Source: Bacteroidales bacterium (GTDB lineage: Bacteria; Bacteroidota; Bacteroidia; Bacteroidales; Rikenellaceae). Taken from it: a stretch of 64,000 bases of DNA. The notes beneath the pieces are model-generated. The model had not been told where the DNA came from and made no database searches. It saw only the letters and a list, made by a program, of their open reading frames with translations. The DNA is taken from contig CAJSYJ010000003.1 in the NCBI GenBank assembly GCA_910574205.1, positions 186,001 through 250,000 on the forward strand, in the 5' to 3' direction. A program made the position numbers and the translations under genes. Below, piece after piece: positions 43,104-51,233 of the stretch. The first letter of the stretch is position 1. Each line of letters begins with the position of its first letter.

Positions 43104-44054
43104 TTAAATGAATAATCCAAGTTCTTTTTTCAACCGCTTATCGGCGATTTCTATGTATTCAGGGTTCAACTCGAACCCAATGTATTTGCGGTTGAATTTT
43201 CGGGCGACTATGCCTGTCGTTCCGGAACCCATGAAAGGGTCAAGGACGATTCCATTTTCGGGGCATCCGGCTAAAATGCAATCGGCTACCAATTTTTCGG
43301 GGAATGTTGCAAAATGCGCTTCTTGCAGCGGTTGTGTCGGTACTGTCCATACGTCTCTTTTGTTCCGAAATTCCCTGTCGATATATGCGTTGCCGCTTTT
43401 TGTCCGGTAAAACTTTTCGGGGGTCGCCGTGTATTTGTTTCCACCATACCGAGGAGCATCGGTCGGAATTGTGCCGGTTGTTACGGCTTTTTCATGAATA
43501 GCCTCACAATCGAAGTAATATTTCGGGGACTTGGTGAGCAGGAAAATATATTCGTGGGATTTCGTACACCGGTCTTTCATGCTTTCCGGCATGGGGTTAG
43601 GCTTCGCCCAAATAATATCCTGCCGTAGGAACCAACCGTCCGTCCGTAGCGCAAAGGCCAACATCCAAGGTATGCCAATAAGGTCTTTGCTCTTGTAACC
43701 GTCGAATTTCTTGACTATGGTCGAGCAGCCAACAGTTCCTCGATTTGTCCCCTGCTTGTATTTCACGGCATTGTCGGGATAATTGGCCGCCCCTTTCCCG
43801 CTGCCAGCGTAACAATCCCCGATATTTATCCACAATGTCCCAGCCGGGGCTAACACTCGCTTTACCTCGTGGAATACGCCGACCAATTTCTGAATGTACT
43901 GTTCGGGGCTTTCCTCTAATCCGATTTGGCCGGTTACACCGTAATCCCGCAGGTTGAAATATGGCGGAGACGTAACACAGCAATCTATGCTATCGTCAGG
44001 GAGATTGCGCAACCCCGTAAGGCAGTCTATATTGTATATTATATTCGTTTCCAT
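43104..44054 (-). CDS. DNA adenine/cytosine-N4 methyltransferase (beta class)
   Basis: 316 aa from the ATG at 44054. Catalytic motif TSPPYFNLRDYG at residues 28-39 precedes the SAM motif LDPFMGSGTTG near residue 275, the beta-class order. Close to solitary phage and CcrM-like enzymes by layout. Third methyltransferase of the prophage. No restriction partner seen. Confidence 0.88.
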   Translation of the reverse strand: METNIIYNIDCLTGLRNLPDDSIDCCVTSPPYFNLRDYGVTGQIGLEESPEQYIQKLVGVFHEVKRVLAPAGTLWINIGDCYAGSGKGAANYPDNAVKYKQGTNRGTVGCSTIVKKFDGYKSKDLIGIPWMLAFALRTDGWFLRQDIIWAKPNPMPESMKDRCTKSHEYIFLLTKSPKYYFDCEAIHEKAVTTGTIPTDAPRYGGNKYTATPEKFYRTKSGNAYIDREFRNKRDVWTVPTQPLQEAHFATFPEKLVADCILAGCPENGIVLDPFMGSGTTGIVARKFNRKYIGFELNPEYIEIADKRLKKELGLFI

Positions 44055-44058
44055 ACTT

Positions 44059-45891
44059 TTAGAATGGGCAGTCGTCATCCGGCATGTCGTCGTCATGGAA
44101 GTCAAACACGCTGTTTCGGCATGCTTCCTCCAATAGTTCTTGTTGGTGTTGTTGCAGGTGGTTGTCATTATCCCACTTGATAGCATCGAAGCTGCTACCG
44201 TCGAAAGGCACATACCGCCCGTTATTTATGTTGTACTTGAATTGGCAAGTCCCGCACTCTCCGAGGTGCCGGAACTTGACTTTTTGAACGTGAACCTCGA
44301 CCGTGTTTTCCAAGCGGTTCCGGTGTACCACGATGCCGAAATCGGCTTTGTTGTAGAAGTTGGCCGAGCCGCTGATGTCATACAACGTCGGGGCTTCAAT
44401 TACACCGTCTTTATTCTTCGGCTGCTTGGTCGGGTGCGCCATTAGAATTATGAGGATGTCGTTGATTTGAGCGAAATTCGTCAGCTTGTCGAGCAGTTCG
44501 CTGATGTACTGCGTTTCGTTCCGGTTCCCCTGTTGGCTTTCCAAACGGTTGTATGGGTCGATTACGAGGGCTTTGATGCCCCGCCGCCGGACGAGGAATT
44601 TGGCTTTTTCGAGGATTGTATCTACTCGGAAATTGTCCGCAGGGCTGATGAAATAGAAATTATCTTCGAGGTGTTCTTTTACCAGCCGATACTCCCCGAA
44701 TTTAAGCGTTTCCTTGCTGAACCGCTTGCCGGTGAACTTCTCTATCAACTTGGAGGCGTGATAGGCGAGCGGGGCATTTTCAGGGCTGAAATAGGCAAAT
44801 CTCCACCCGTACCGCATATTCAACCGCTCGGCAATCTCGTCGATAAACTCCGATTTACCACTGCCCGGAATACCTGTTACGATGCAGAGGCGTTTTGTCT
44901 CGAAAGAACACAACCGGTCAAAGTTGTCATGCCCGATTGTTACTCCCTTTTGTAGACCGTGTTCAAAAATGGCGTCCAGCGATTGTTCAAAGTCTGAAAC
45001 CGTGAAAATTCCCTCTACTTTTACCTCCGGCGCATCGTTGAGGCATTTCAGGAGGCTATCCCGCCCGAATTTCATCAGGTGTTCGTTGGCATCTTTGCAC
45101 CCCTCCCCGTATTCGAGAATGCGGCAGCGGTCAGCTCCGAATCGCCGCAACAACTCATCACGCAGGATGACGCCTTTGGTGTCGGTGTCCGATGCAATGA
45201 AAATCGTATCTTTGTCCTCAAAATACTCCTCGATGTAATCGTCAAGGTAAGAGAGATTAGCATTTGCTCCGTTCGGAACACTTACAACGTCGGTACGCCC
45301 GCACTCAACAAAGGAAAGGGCATCCATTTCACCCTCCGTGATGATACACTCCTTTTGCCCTTTAATAGCGTCAATGTTGTACGGTAGCAGTTCTGCTCCC
45401 GATACCATTTTGAAGCATTTGTCGCCTGTGCGGAACTTCGTGTTCACCAATTCGCCCTTGTGGTAGTAGTTGAATTGGATAGTGTTGGCTTGTCCGTTTT
45501 TCTGCGGCATCCACTCCATGCCCTCCGTAATCCGCATTTGTTCGAGCGTCTTTTGGCTGATTCCCCGGCCGGCAAACCAAGCAATAGCCTTGCTGCCCAT
45601 TGTGGTATTACCCGTCTGTTTGGGCTTTTTGTATTCGGGTTTCTGCCGAGCCAGCGGGCGAGGGTTGTAGAATGGTTTATCCCACCGCTGTTCTTTCTCG
45701 GCGGCGCAACCCGCCCACCCGCAGTAATGGCAGTTGAATACACCGGTAGCCAAGTCCACCGAAAGGCTTTTATCCCGTTTATTGTGGCGACTATCCCTGC
45801 ATTGAGGGCAATAGGTCTTGATGTTGCCGCTCGTGCGATTATACGGGATTTCGATTCCCAACTCTCTCCACCGCATCATAACAGCACCCAT
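44059..45891 (-). CDS. primase-helicase (T7 gp4/Twinkle type)
   Basis: 610 aa. Zinc ribbon Cys28/31/54/57, then TOPRIM motifs CIITEGEMDALSF and IFIASDTDTKG, then RecA/DnaB helicase Walker A IVTGIPGSGKSEF. The C-terminus ends DDDMPDDDCPF, an acidic tail with a terminal Phe like T7 gp4 and SSB. It would prime and unwind at the phage fork. It overlaps the upstream DUF4373 gene by 16 nt. Confidence 0.93.
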   Translation of the reverse strand: MGAVMMRWRELGIEIPYNRTSGNIKTYCPQCRDSRHNKRDKSLSVDLATGVFNCHYCGWAGCAAEKEQRWDKPFYNPRPLARQKPEYKKPKQTGNTTMGSKAIAWFAGRGISQKTLEQMRITEGMEWMPQKNGQANTIQFNYYHKGELVNTKFRTGDKCFKMVSGAELLPYNIDAIKGQKECIITEGEMDALSFVECGRTDVVSVPNGANANLSYLDDYIEEYFEDKDTIFIASDTDTKGVILRDELLRRFGADRCRILEYGEGCKDANEHLMKFGRDSLLKCLNDAPEVKVEGIFTVSDFEQSLDAIFEHGLQKGVTIGHDNFDRLCSFETKRLCIVTGIPGSGKSEFIDEIAERLNMRYGWRFAYFSPENAPLAYHASKLIEKFTGKRFSKETLKFGEYRLVKEHLEDNFYFISPADNFRVDTILEKAKFLVRRRGIKALVIDPYNRLESQQGNRNETQYISELLDKLTNFAQINDILIILMAHPTKQPKNKDGVIEAPTLYDISGSANFYNKADFGIVVHRNRLENTVEVHVQKVKFRHLGECGTCQFKYNINNGRYVPFDGSSFDAIKWDNDNHLQQHQQELLEEACRNSVFDFHDDDMPDDDCPF

Positions 45892-46826
45892 TTTTGTGTT
45901 GAACTATCCCAAGCATATTTATCGCCCGGTCGAGGGGGAGCATTCATCGGGATTGTAACCTTTCCCGACCCATACGTCCGGCGTCCGTTCTCGATGCGCT
46001 CATCACAGCCGAGAGTTGCGGAACCGGCTTTGCGTTGCTGGCCTTTGTTGGCGTAGTTTCCCTCCATGACCTTAACCCAGTTCGTGCCGTTGTTAAACAG
46101 CCAATCGAACGTCGCTTGCCAATTCGATTTGTTTTCGCCCCGTAGAAAGTTTGATGATTCAACCTCCTCAAACAAAGCCTCGCAGGTCGGCATCCAGCTT
46201 TCAGGCTTGCCGAACTCGTTGAGCCTGGCTTTTATCTTTGCCCGCCGAGGGTCTGATAACTTCGATATTTTCGGGAGGCTCTTGCATATCGAGTTCCACA
46301 GGTTGGCAATATCCTGATAAGGATATTTTATTTCTCCTTTCTTTTCCTCTCCTTTGCTCTCCTCTCCTTTACTATGTTGTTTCGGGCTGCCATTTGCATC
46401 GGCTTCGTCTATTTCGACGGGGTTTTGGCTCGCCATAACTCCGCCATTATTCGATTCACCTGCATTTTGGTTGTCAGAAATGCGCTTCCGTTCTCTGTTG
46501 GCGAGCAGAGAGGCAAACCGTTGCTGGTGGGCTTGGGAAACGAGTTTATTCCCAGCCCGCTGCAACAGTCCGATTTTTACGCAGTATTCAACAATATCGG
46601 TCAGTTCGCTAACCGATACATCATAATCCGCCGCAAGGAGTTCTATGTTTATTTCCTCCCACTCAACCTCGAAAAAGTCGCTGTCTGTGAGTGTTTCCAA
46701 CAAGTAATTCCATACGGCATACCCTGTGTGGGAAAATTTACGGCGGAGAGCCTTTATTTTCACGTCATTACGCATATCGGCGTCATGCGTGAAATACTCT
46801 GCATTATTTTTCTTGGGTCTTGCCAT
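45876..46826 (-). CDS. DUF4373-type replication initiator candidate
   Basis: 316 aa. The N-terminal about 110 residues match DUF4373/Lin1244-like winged-helix domains (FTHDADMRNDVKIKALRRKF; GYAVWNYLLETL). A Lys/Glu-rich linker (SKGEESKGEEKKGE) is encoded by 15-bp repeats. The C-terminal half (IANLWNSICKSLPKISKLSD) is the segment common to phage replication proteins. Upstream of the primase-helicase, it is the likely origin-binding protein, as lambda O. Confidence 0.8.
   Translation of the reverse strand: MARPKKNNAEYFTHDADMRNDVKIKALRRKFSHTGYAVWNYLLETLTDSDFFEVEWEEINIELLAADYDVSVSELTDIVEYCVKIGLLQRAGNKLVSQAHQQRFASLLANRERKRISDNQNAGESNNGGVMASQNPVEIDEADANGSPKQHSKGEESKGEEKKGEIKYPYQDIANLWNSICKSLPKISKLSDPRRAKIKARLNEFGKPESWMPTCEALFEEVESSNFLRGENKSNWQATFDWLFNNGTNWVKVMEGNYANKGQQRKAGSATLGCDERIENGRRTYGSGKVTIPMNAPPRPGDKYAWDSSTQKWVLL
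46311..46373. repeat. iterons and palindrome inside the initiator gene: candidate origin
   Basis: On the minus strand three units start AAAGGAGAG/AAAGGAGAA at an exact 15-bp spacing (46327-46373) and are followed by AT-rich DNA and a palindrome ATATCC-TGATAA-GGATAT (46311-46328 on the + strand). Iterons within the initiator gene recall the lambda origin in gene O. Confidence 0.5.
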
Positions 46827-46830
46827 ATCC

Positions 46831-48210
46831 TCAATTTTTAAGTGTCGCTAAAAGAGATTGACGGAGGTTTTCGTTGTGGGCTTTCCACTCGAAATTTGCC
46901 AAACACCATTGTCGATAGCTGGCCGGAATGTTGGCTATGCGCTCGCCTTTGTACTTTCCGAAAGGCATAACCTCGATGATAGCTTTGTTTCCGGCATCCA
47001 TAGCGTCCACGTCTTTTTTCGTTACCCGTCCGATGTCGCTGATAGGAATACCGCTCAACAACTTGCCGCCGCTGCCGAACATTCTCCATATTTTTCCCCG
47101 TTCAAATGTGATGTCCTCGACCTTGCCGAAACGTGCTACGTTGCCGCCGAGGTCTATGATGAGGGCGTCTTGTTTGCTCTCGTCGATTCGTGTTGCTCGT
47201 CCGATGATTTGGTAATACAGGGCGATTGAGGCCGTCGAAATTCCGAGAACGATACAATCTATTCCCGTGTAGTCGAAACCCGTTGAAAGTACCCGCACGT
47301 TGAAAATTACCCGTATGCGTCCGGCTCTGAACTCCGAGATTACATAATCCCGCTGCCGTTTATCCATATCGCCGTAAATCACGGCTGAATTTTCATACCG
47401 CTGCGATAGGTCTATAGCGTCCTGTACGCTTGGAACAAATGCGAGAATGTGCCTGCGGTCTTGATTGCTGTCGAGAGCGTTGATTATACCGCCTGCTCCG
47501 TTGTTGGCGTTGTAGGCTTGTTGTACGCTGGATTCTGTGTATTCGGATTTTGAGGTGTTGAACACGAGCATACTGTCGTCAAAATCGGCAGCTTGATATA
47601 CGAGTTTACTCCAAAATCCGAGTTCCACCATTTCCCGAACCTGCCCGACATGGATAATGTTCTTGAAAAAATTGCCTTTCTTGCTGCGAGATGTCAGCAT
47701 CACGAGTTTGGAAAACGTGTTGCCGTCCATATCTCGGTTGGTCTGCAATTTGACCGGCGTGGCCGTTATGCCAAGAACGTGTGTAATTCCGCTTTCTTCG
47801 AGAAACTTGCCGAGCATACTATCGGATTCACGAGGGTATAGATGTGCCTCGTCAATGAGCATTTTTGTGAAGCCCATTTGCTTGAATGTCGCTCCGAGTG
47901 ATTTGATACTGCCGATAGTGGCGTAGGTTATTTGGGCGATGTCCTTTCGCCCGAATGATGCGGAGTAGATACCGGCGTTGGTTACGAATCCGCATAACGA
48001 GAGGTATTTTTTGTAGTTCTGCTCCAACAGCTCCTTTGAGGGTTGCAAAACGAGCAGTTTATCCGTGCAGTTCTTCGCAACAAAAGCCGTAAGGATTGAT
48101 TTTCCCCACGCTGTGGGGAGGACTATCAAACTTGGTTTCGGGTTCTTTTCGTTGAAGAATGCAATCGCCTTTTTTATCGGCTCTGATTGGTTGCTGCGTA
48201 ACGTAATCAT
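46831..48210 (-). CDS. SF2 DEAH helicase with DUF3820-like C-terminus
   Basis: 459 aa. Walker A LPTAWGKS at residues 31-38, DEAH in MLIDEAHLYPRES, motif III GITATPV, motif V VLSTGFDYTGIDC and motif VI IGRATRID are intact. The last about 45 residues (MPFGKYKGERIANIPASYRQ) form a DUF3820-like module found in several nucleic-acid enzymes. Likely branch migration or recombination helicase; it neighbours the exonuclease. Confidence 0.88.
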   Translation of the reverse strand: MITLRSNQSEPIKKAIAFFNEKNPKPSLIVLPTAWGKSILTAFVAKNCTDKLLVLQPSKELLEQNYKKYLSLCGFVTNAGIYSASFGRKDIAQITYATIGSIKSLGATFKQMGFTKMLIDEAHLYPRESDSMLGKFLEESGITHVLGITATPVKLQTNRDMDGNTFSKLVMLTSRSKKGNFFKNIIHVGQVREMVELGFWSKLVYQAADFDDSMLVFNTSKSEYTESSVQQAYNANNGAGGIINALDSNQDRRHILAFVPSVQDAIDLSQRYENSAVIYGDMDKRQRDYVISEFRAGRIRVIFNVRVLSTGFDYTGIDCIVLGISTASIALYYQIIGRATRIDESKQDALIIDLGGNVARFGKVEDITFERGKIWRMFGSGGKLLSGIPISDIGRVTKKDVDAMDAGNKAIIEVMPFGKYKGERIANIPASYRQWCLANFEWKAHNENLRQSLLATLKN

Positions 48211-48344
48211 AGCCGTATAGTGTTAAAAAGCACCGTATTTAGGGCTACCACGCATAACAGGAGCGTAGGGATGCCTTTCGGCCATTCCCACCCATATACA
48301 GTGCTATATTCTTTCTTATTCATACTCTGTTACTTTTGGTTTTG

Positions 48345-48375
48345 CGAAAATAACAAATGATTATAATACAATCAT
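48345..48375 (-). promoter_or_regulatory. dyad (site 6) upstream of the helicase
   Basis: Dyad ATGATTGTATTATAATCAT on the minus strand (48357-48375), followed after 4 nt by TATTTTCG, one mismatch to the -7 consensus (48345-48352). The helicase start is at 48210, giving a long leader. Confidence 0.55.
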
Positions 48376-48433
48376 ATTTTGAGCGATAAAAATTTAACTA
48401 TTCAGTTTATCTTCCCATGATTGTCCTAAAAAA

Positions 48434-48598
48434 TCACTTGGTGTCATTTTCTATCTGCTTTTTACTGTTCAACTTTCTTATCAATATGCCTGCCCGCCGC
48501 TTGATATTGATTGTCTTGGTATCTTTTCCGGGCAGGTCTTGTAAAGCAGCGAGAAGTTTGATGATTTCCTCTCGCTGCTGATTCGATATTGCATACAT
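48434..48598 (-). CDS. 54-aa small basic protein
   Basis: ATG at 48598, stop at 48434. Product begins MYAISNQQREEIIKLLAAL and has TINIKRRAGILIRKLN. Similar short basic proteins follow exonuclease genes in Bacteroidales phages as far as I recall. 5 nt after the exonuclease stop. Likely real; role unknown. Confidence 0.6.
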   Translation of the reverse strand: MYAISNQQREEIIKLLAALQDLPGKDTKTINIKRRAGILIRKLNSKKQIENDTK

Positions 48599-48603
48599 TC
48601 TCA

Positions 48604-49542
48604 CTATTTTAGGATAAAGCGACGTGTGCCCGGCACAATTTTCGTGAACTCTTGTGCGAGGTCGGGGTGGGCTTTCCCGAAAGCCTTGCTATCGAATTTT
48701 GCGCTGTCCTTTGCGGCTTTCCATGTTGCGAGTGTTTGCCCGCCGTAGCTGATAGCCTCAGCATCCCCGAATCCGAGTTTTATTTTTGCTTCAAGTTCTT
48801 CTTTGGTGGCTTCGAGTTGTGCGAGTTCTGCTTTTACCCCTTTCAGTTGATTACAGGCCGTCAGAATGTCGTCGGAAACTTCGATGATTTTACCCTCTGT
48901 GTGGCGAGCGTATTTCGTGATGACGTCGGTAACGGTAGTGGCTTCCGGTTCCACGTTCCCTATGATGTTGTCCACCCAAAAGCGTTCAACCTCCTCAATC
49001 ATCCAGCCGAAGAAGTCAGGGACAAATGCGATGTCCTTATATCCGAATTCTCGGCCGGAGCATAGCCAAGCCAGCGAACCTTGCTTAAACTCCGAGACAC
49101 CGAGCAGGTATTGAACCTGGCAGAACCAATGTTTCGGCAGGTCGTCGGGGTCGATTGACATTTGGGTTGTCTTGCATTCCAAAATTCCCTTGTTGTTCGG
49201 ATTTCGGTGGTCGTCCAACCAATATGTACGGTCGGGAGAAGCCTGCAAGAAGCCCTTTTCGTTGTTCTTGAACAGCCAATCTCCGGCTGAACTTTTGATT
49301 ACCTCTCGGCCTGTTGCGTCAGCCCAAAACTGCGATACGGCATCTTCGAGGTAGTGCCCGGCTTTCATCGCAAATGTTTCGTCTTTGGGGGCATCCAACC
49401 CCTTTTTACGTCTCCATAATTGGTATGGAGTTTCCCACGGATTGAGGCCGAGAATTGTTGCTACTTCGGAACTTCCGATACCGTCTTTGCGGTATTCGAG
49501 CCATTCGGCTCTGTCTTTGGGGCGTATTACTGTATTGCTCAT
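48604..49542 (-). CDS. YqaJ-type recombination exonuclease
   Basis: 312 aa. Starts with EWLEYRKDGIGSSEVATILG and NPWETPYQLW, the YqaJ/lambda-exonuclease signature; catalytic acids at ASPDRTYWL and GILECKTTQ. C-terminal about 90 residues are helical. Degrades 5' strands to give 3' tails for the annealing protein encoded two genes upstream. Confidence 0.92.
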   Translation of the reverse strand: MSNTVIRPKDRAEWLEYRKDGIGSSEVATILGLNPWETPYQLWRRKKGLDAPKDETFAMKAGHYLEDAVSQFWADATGREVIKSSAGDWLFKNNEKGFLQASPDRTYWLDDHRNPNNKGILECKTTQMSIDPDDLPKHWFCQVQYLLGVSEFKQGSLAWLCSGREFGYKDIAFVPDFFGWMIEEVERFWVDNIIGNVEPEATTVTDVITKYARHTEGKIIEVSDDILTACNQLKGVKAELAQLEATKEELEAKIKLGFGDAEAISYGGQTLATWKAAKDSAKFDSKAFGKAHPDLAQEFTKIVPGTRRFILK

Positions 49543-49595
49543 TGTTGTATAAAATTGGGGGATAGACCGAAACCTATCCCCGTTGATTGTTTCTA

Positions 49596-50168
49596 TTACT
49601 TTTTAATCAGGTTGAAATCAGCCCATAATTTGATGAACTGCTTCCCGCAGTAAATGGCGAGGTCGCTGCTTCGCAAGCAAAGGCGAGAGCCGACGTTCGC
49701 ATGCGTAATCGAGGGGGCGTAATCCGAAATCGCAGAGCCGAAGCCCGCATATTCAGTTACATAGTCGCCGGTGTCAATCATTCGCCGCTCCTGCTTTTCC
49801 CCGTCGCCCATGTCGTCGAGTTCCGCCTGTGTGTAGAGGTAGAACCAAGGATAATACCGCCATTCATCCTCAGTAAACTGCGGTTCCCAGCCCTCGTTGA
49901 TAGCGGCACAGATGATGCGGAGTTTGAGGTAGGCGGCAAGGTCTGCGGAGCAGCATCCCTGCCAATAGTTCCACTCTTTTACAAGAGGATGTTCATCGCC
50001 AAGCTCCTTGCAGGCATCCTCGAACGTCTTGATACGTTCTGTTACGGGACGGTTGTCTGTGGCGGTTACTGCATCGCCGAACAATGTGGCGAGCAATTTT
50101 TTCGTGTTGTCGTCAGCCTGTTTGTAAGCTGCTTCGAGGTTCGTTTTTTTGATTTCTACGTTATCCAT
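49596..50168 (-). CDS. second DGR target protein in the recombination operon
   Basis: 190 aa. Residues about 1-135 are conserved-looking phage sequence (TERIKTFEDACKELGDEHPL; WYYPWFYLYTQAELDD-like). Residues about 139-163 are encoded by a stretch that matches the DGR template with adenine-only differences, in the same frame as the tail target (AGFGSAISDYAPS ... ANVGSRLC). Unlike the tail protein, about 25 residues follow the variable part. I do not know the function. Proteins of this family occur in other Bacteroidales phages. It lies between the annealing-protein and exonuclease genes. Confidence 0.85.
   Translation of the reverse strand: MDNVEIKKTNLEAAYKQADDNTKKLLATLFGDAVTATDNRPVTERIKTFEDACKELGDEHPLVKEWNYWQGCCSADLAAYLKLRIICAAINEGWEPQFTEDEWRYYPWFYLYTQAELDDMGDGEKQERRMIDTGDYVTEYAGFGSAISDYAPSITHANVGSRLCLRSSDLAIYCGKQFIKLWADFNLIKK
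49681..49751 (-). repeat. DGR variable repeat 2 (VR2), about 71 bp
   Basis: Aligns to TR 11624-11694 without gaps. I count 11 differences, all at T of the TR on the + strand (coding-strand adenine). The low-coordinate flank AAGCAA is shared with VR1 and not with the TR. Identity stops at about 49751. Confidence 0.9.
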
Positions 50169-50198
50169 TGTAATGTTGAGTTATGCTCTTGCGAGCGG

Positions 50199-51089
50199 TT
50201 ATTTATTGGTCATTTCACCGGTTTCGGGGTTTACAGCCTCCGGAGTAGCGGCGGGTTGCCCGTCGCCTTGTACTGTGGATGAAGATGCTGCGGCGGCTTC
50301 CGCAACCTTTTGGCGTTTGGCTTCGGCCTGTTTTCGGGCTTCCTCGTCCAACTTCTCTGCGTCGGCGGTGTTCTGCTTGAATGTCTCGGCTACGGTCGTT
50401 GTACCCTCCTTTATGGCGTTTTTCAGGCCGCTCAACTCGAACACCATTTCGCTGGTGATTTCTTCAATGCGTTTCACTCCGCAGTAGGTGAGGATGTCCG
50501 CCTGCGATACGCCCAATTTGCCGAAGTAGGCAATCATATTCTGTCTGCGGGTTTCGAGGTCTATGGATTTGCCGAGTGCAACCTGTTTGATTTCGTCGAT
50601 AACCCGCTTCGTTACGGCTTTCGGAACTACTTTCAGAACTGCATTTCGGAAAGCGATTGCCGATGCTGCGTTGCCGGTTGTAACCTGCATATCTTCCGAG
50701 TAGGTTCTGCCGGTTTTATCCGTTATGCGGCGTTTCACTTCGACCGAAACGGCAAGGTTGGTTTCGAGGTCATGGCATACGCCTTGCGCCGTGATAGTCT
50801 TGCCGTCGTTTCCGATGATGCGGGTTTGTACCCGCATATTTCCCCATGCCCCTGCGATAATTTCTGCGAGGCGTACCGATACGCCCTCAATGAGAGTTCC
50901 CTGTCGGCGCAGGGCATAGAAACAATCTTCCGCCGTCGAGTTATCAAGTGTGGCGATTGTTTTGATGTTGTTCAATGCCCCGTAAATATCACGGGGATAC
51001 TGCTTTGCGGTGGCGATTTGCGTATCTACCTCCGCCCGGTTGATTGCTTGCAGCATATCAGCCTGTTTGATTTCAATAATATCACTCAT
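50199..51089 (-). CDS. candidate single-strand annealing protein
   Basis: 296 aa. Pattern fits phage annealing proteins (Erf/RecT-like): VRLAEIIAGAWGNMRVQTRI, SVEVKRRITDKTGRTYSEDM, GNAASAIAFRNAVLKVVPK. C-terminal about 60 residues are Ala/Glu/Gln-rich and disordered. Location one gene before the YqaJ exonuclease supports it. I cannot assign a subfamily. Confidence 0.65.
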   Translation of the reverse strand: MSDIIEIKQADMLQAINRAEVDTQIATAKQYPRDIYGALNNIKTIATLDNSTAEDCFYALRRQGTLIEGVSVRLAEIIAGAWGNMRVQTRIIGNDGKTITAQGVCHDLETNLAVSVEVKRRITDKTGRTYSEDMQVTTGNAASAIAFRNAVLKVVPKAVTKRVIDEIKQVALGKSIDLETRRQNMIAYFGKLGVSQADILTYCGVKRIEEITSEMVFELSGLKNAIKEGTTTVAETFKQNTADAEKLDEEARKQAEAKRQKVAEAAAASSSTVQGDGQPAATPEAVNPETGEMTNK

Positions 51090-51132
51090 AATTGCTGATT
51101 TTTTGCCCTCTTACAGCTTCGGGCTTTGCTTG

Positions 51133-51230
51133 TGCTGGGGGCAGGGTTCGAACCTGCGAAATAGAGGTGGCAAAGTCCGTGAGCGCACTTAAATCGCCAC
51201 CTTAGCGTAATTCCGCCTCGCCTCCCCAGC
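51133..51230 (-). tRNA. tRNA-like element, class II shape (Leu-UAA-like) or structured RNA
   Basis: Minus strand. Acceptor GCUGGGG pairs perfectly with CCCCAGC, and the T arm GCAGG-UUCGAAC-CCUGC is canonical. A short D arm (GCG/CGC) is present. Between them 47 nt can fold as an anticodon arm with loop UUUAAGU (anticodon UAA, Leu) plus a long variable arm, or as one long hairpin (GGUGGC ... GCCACC). At 98 nt it is longer than a normal tRNA-Leu, and CCA is not encoded. Confidence 0.55.
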
Positions 51231-51233
51231 ATG

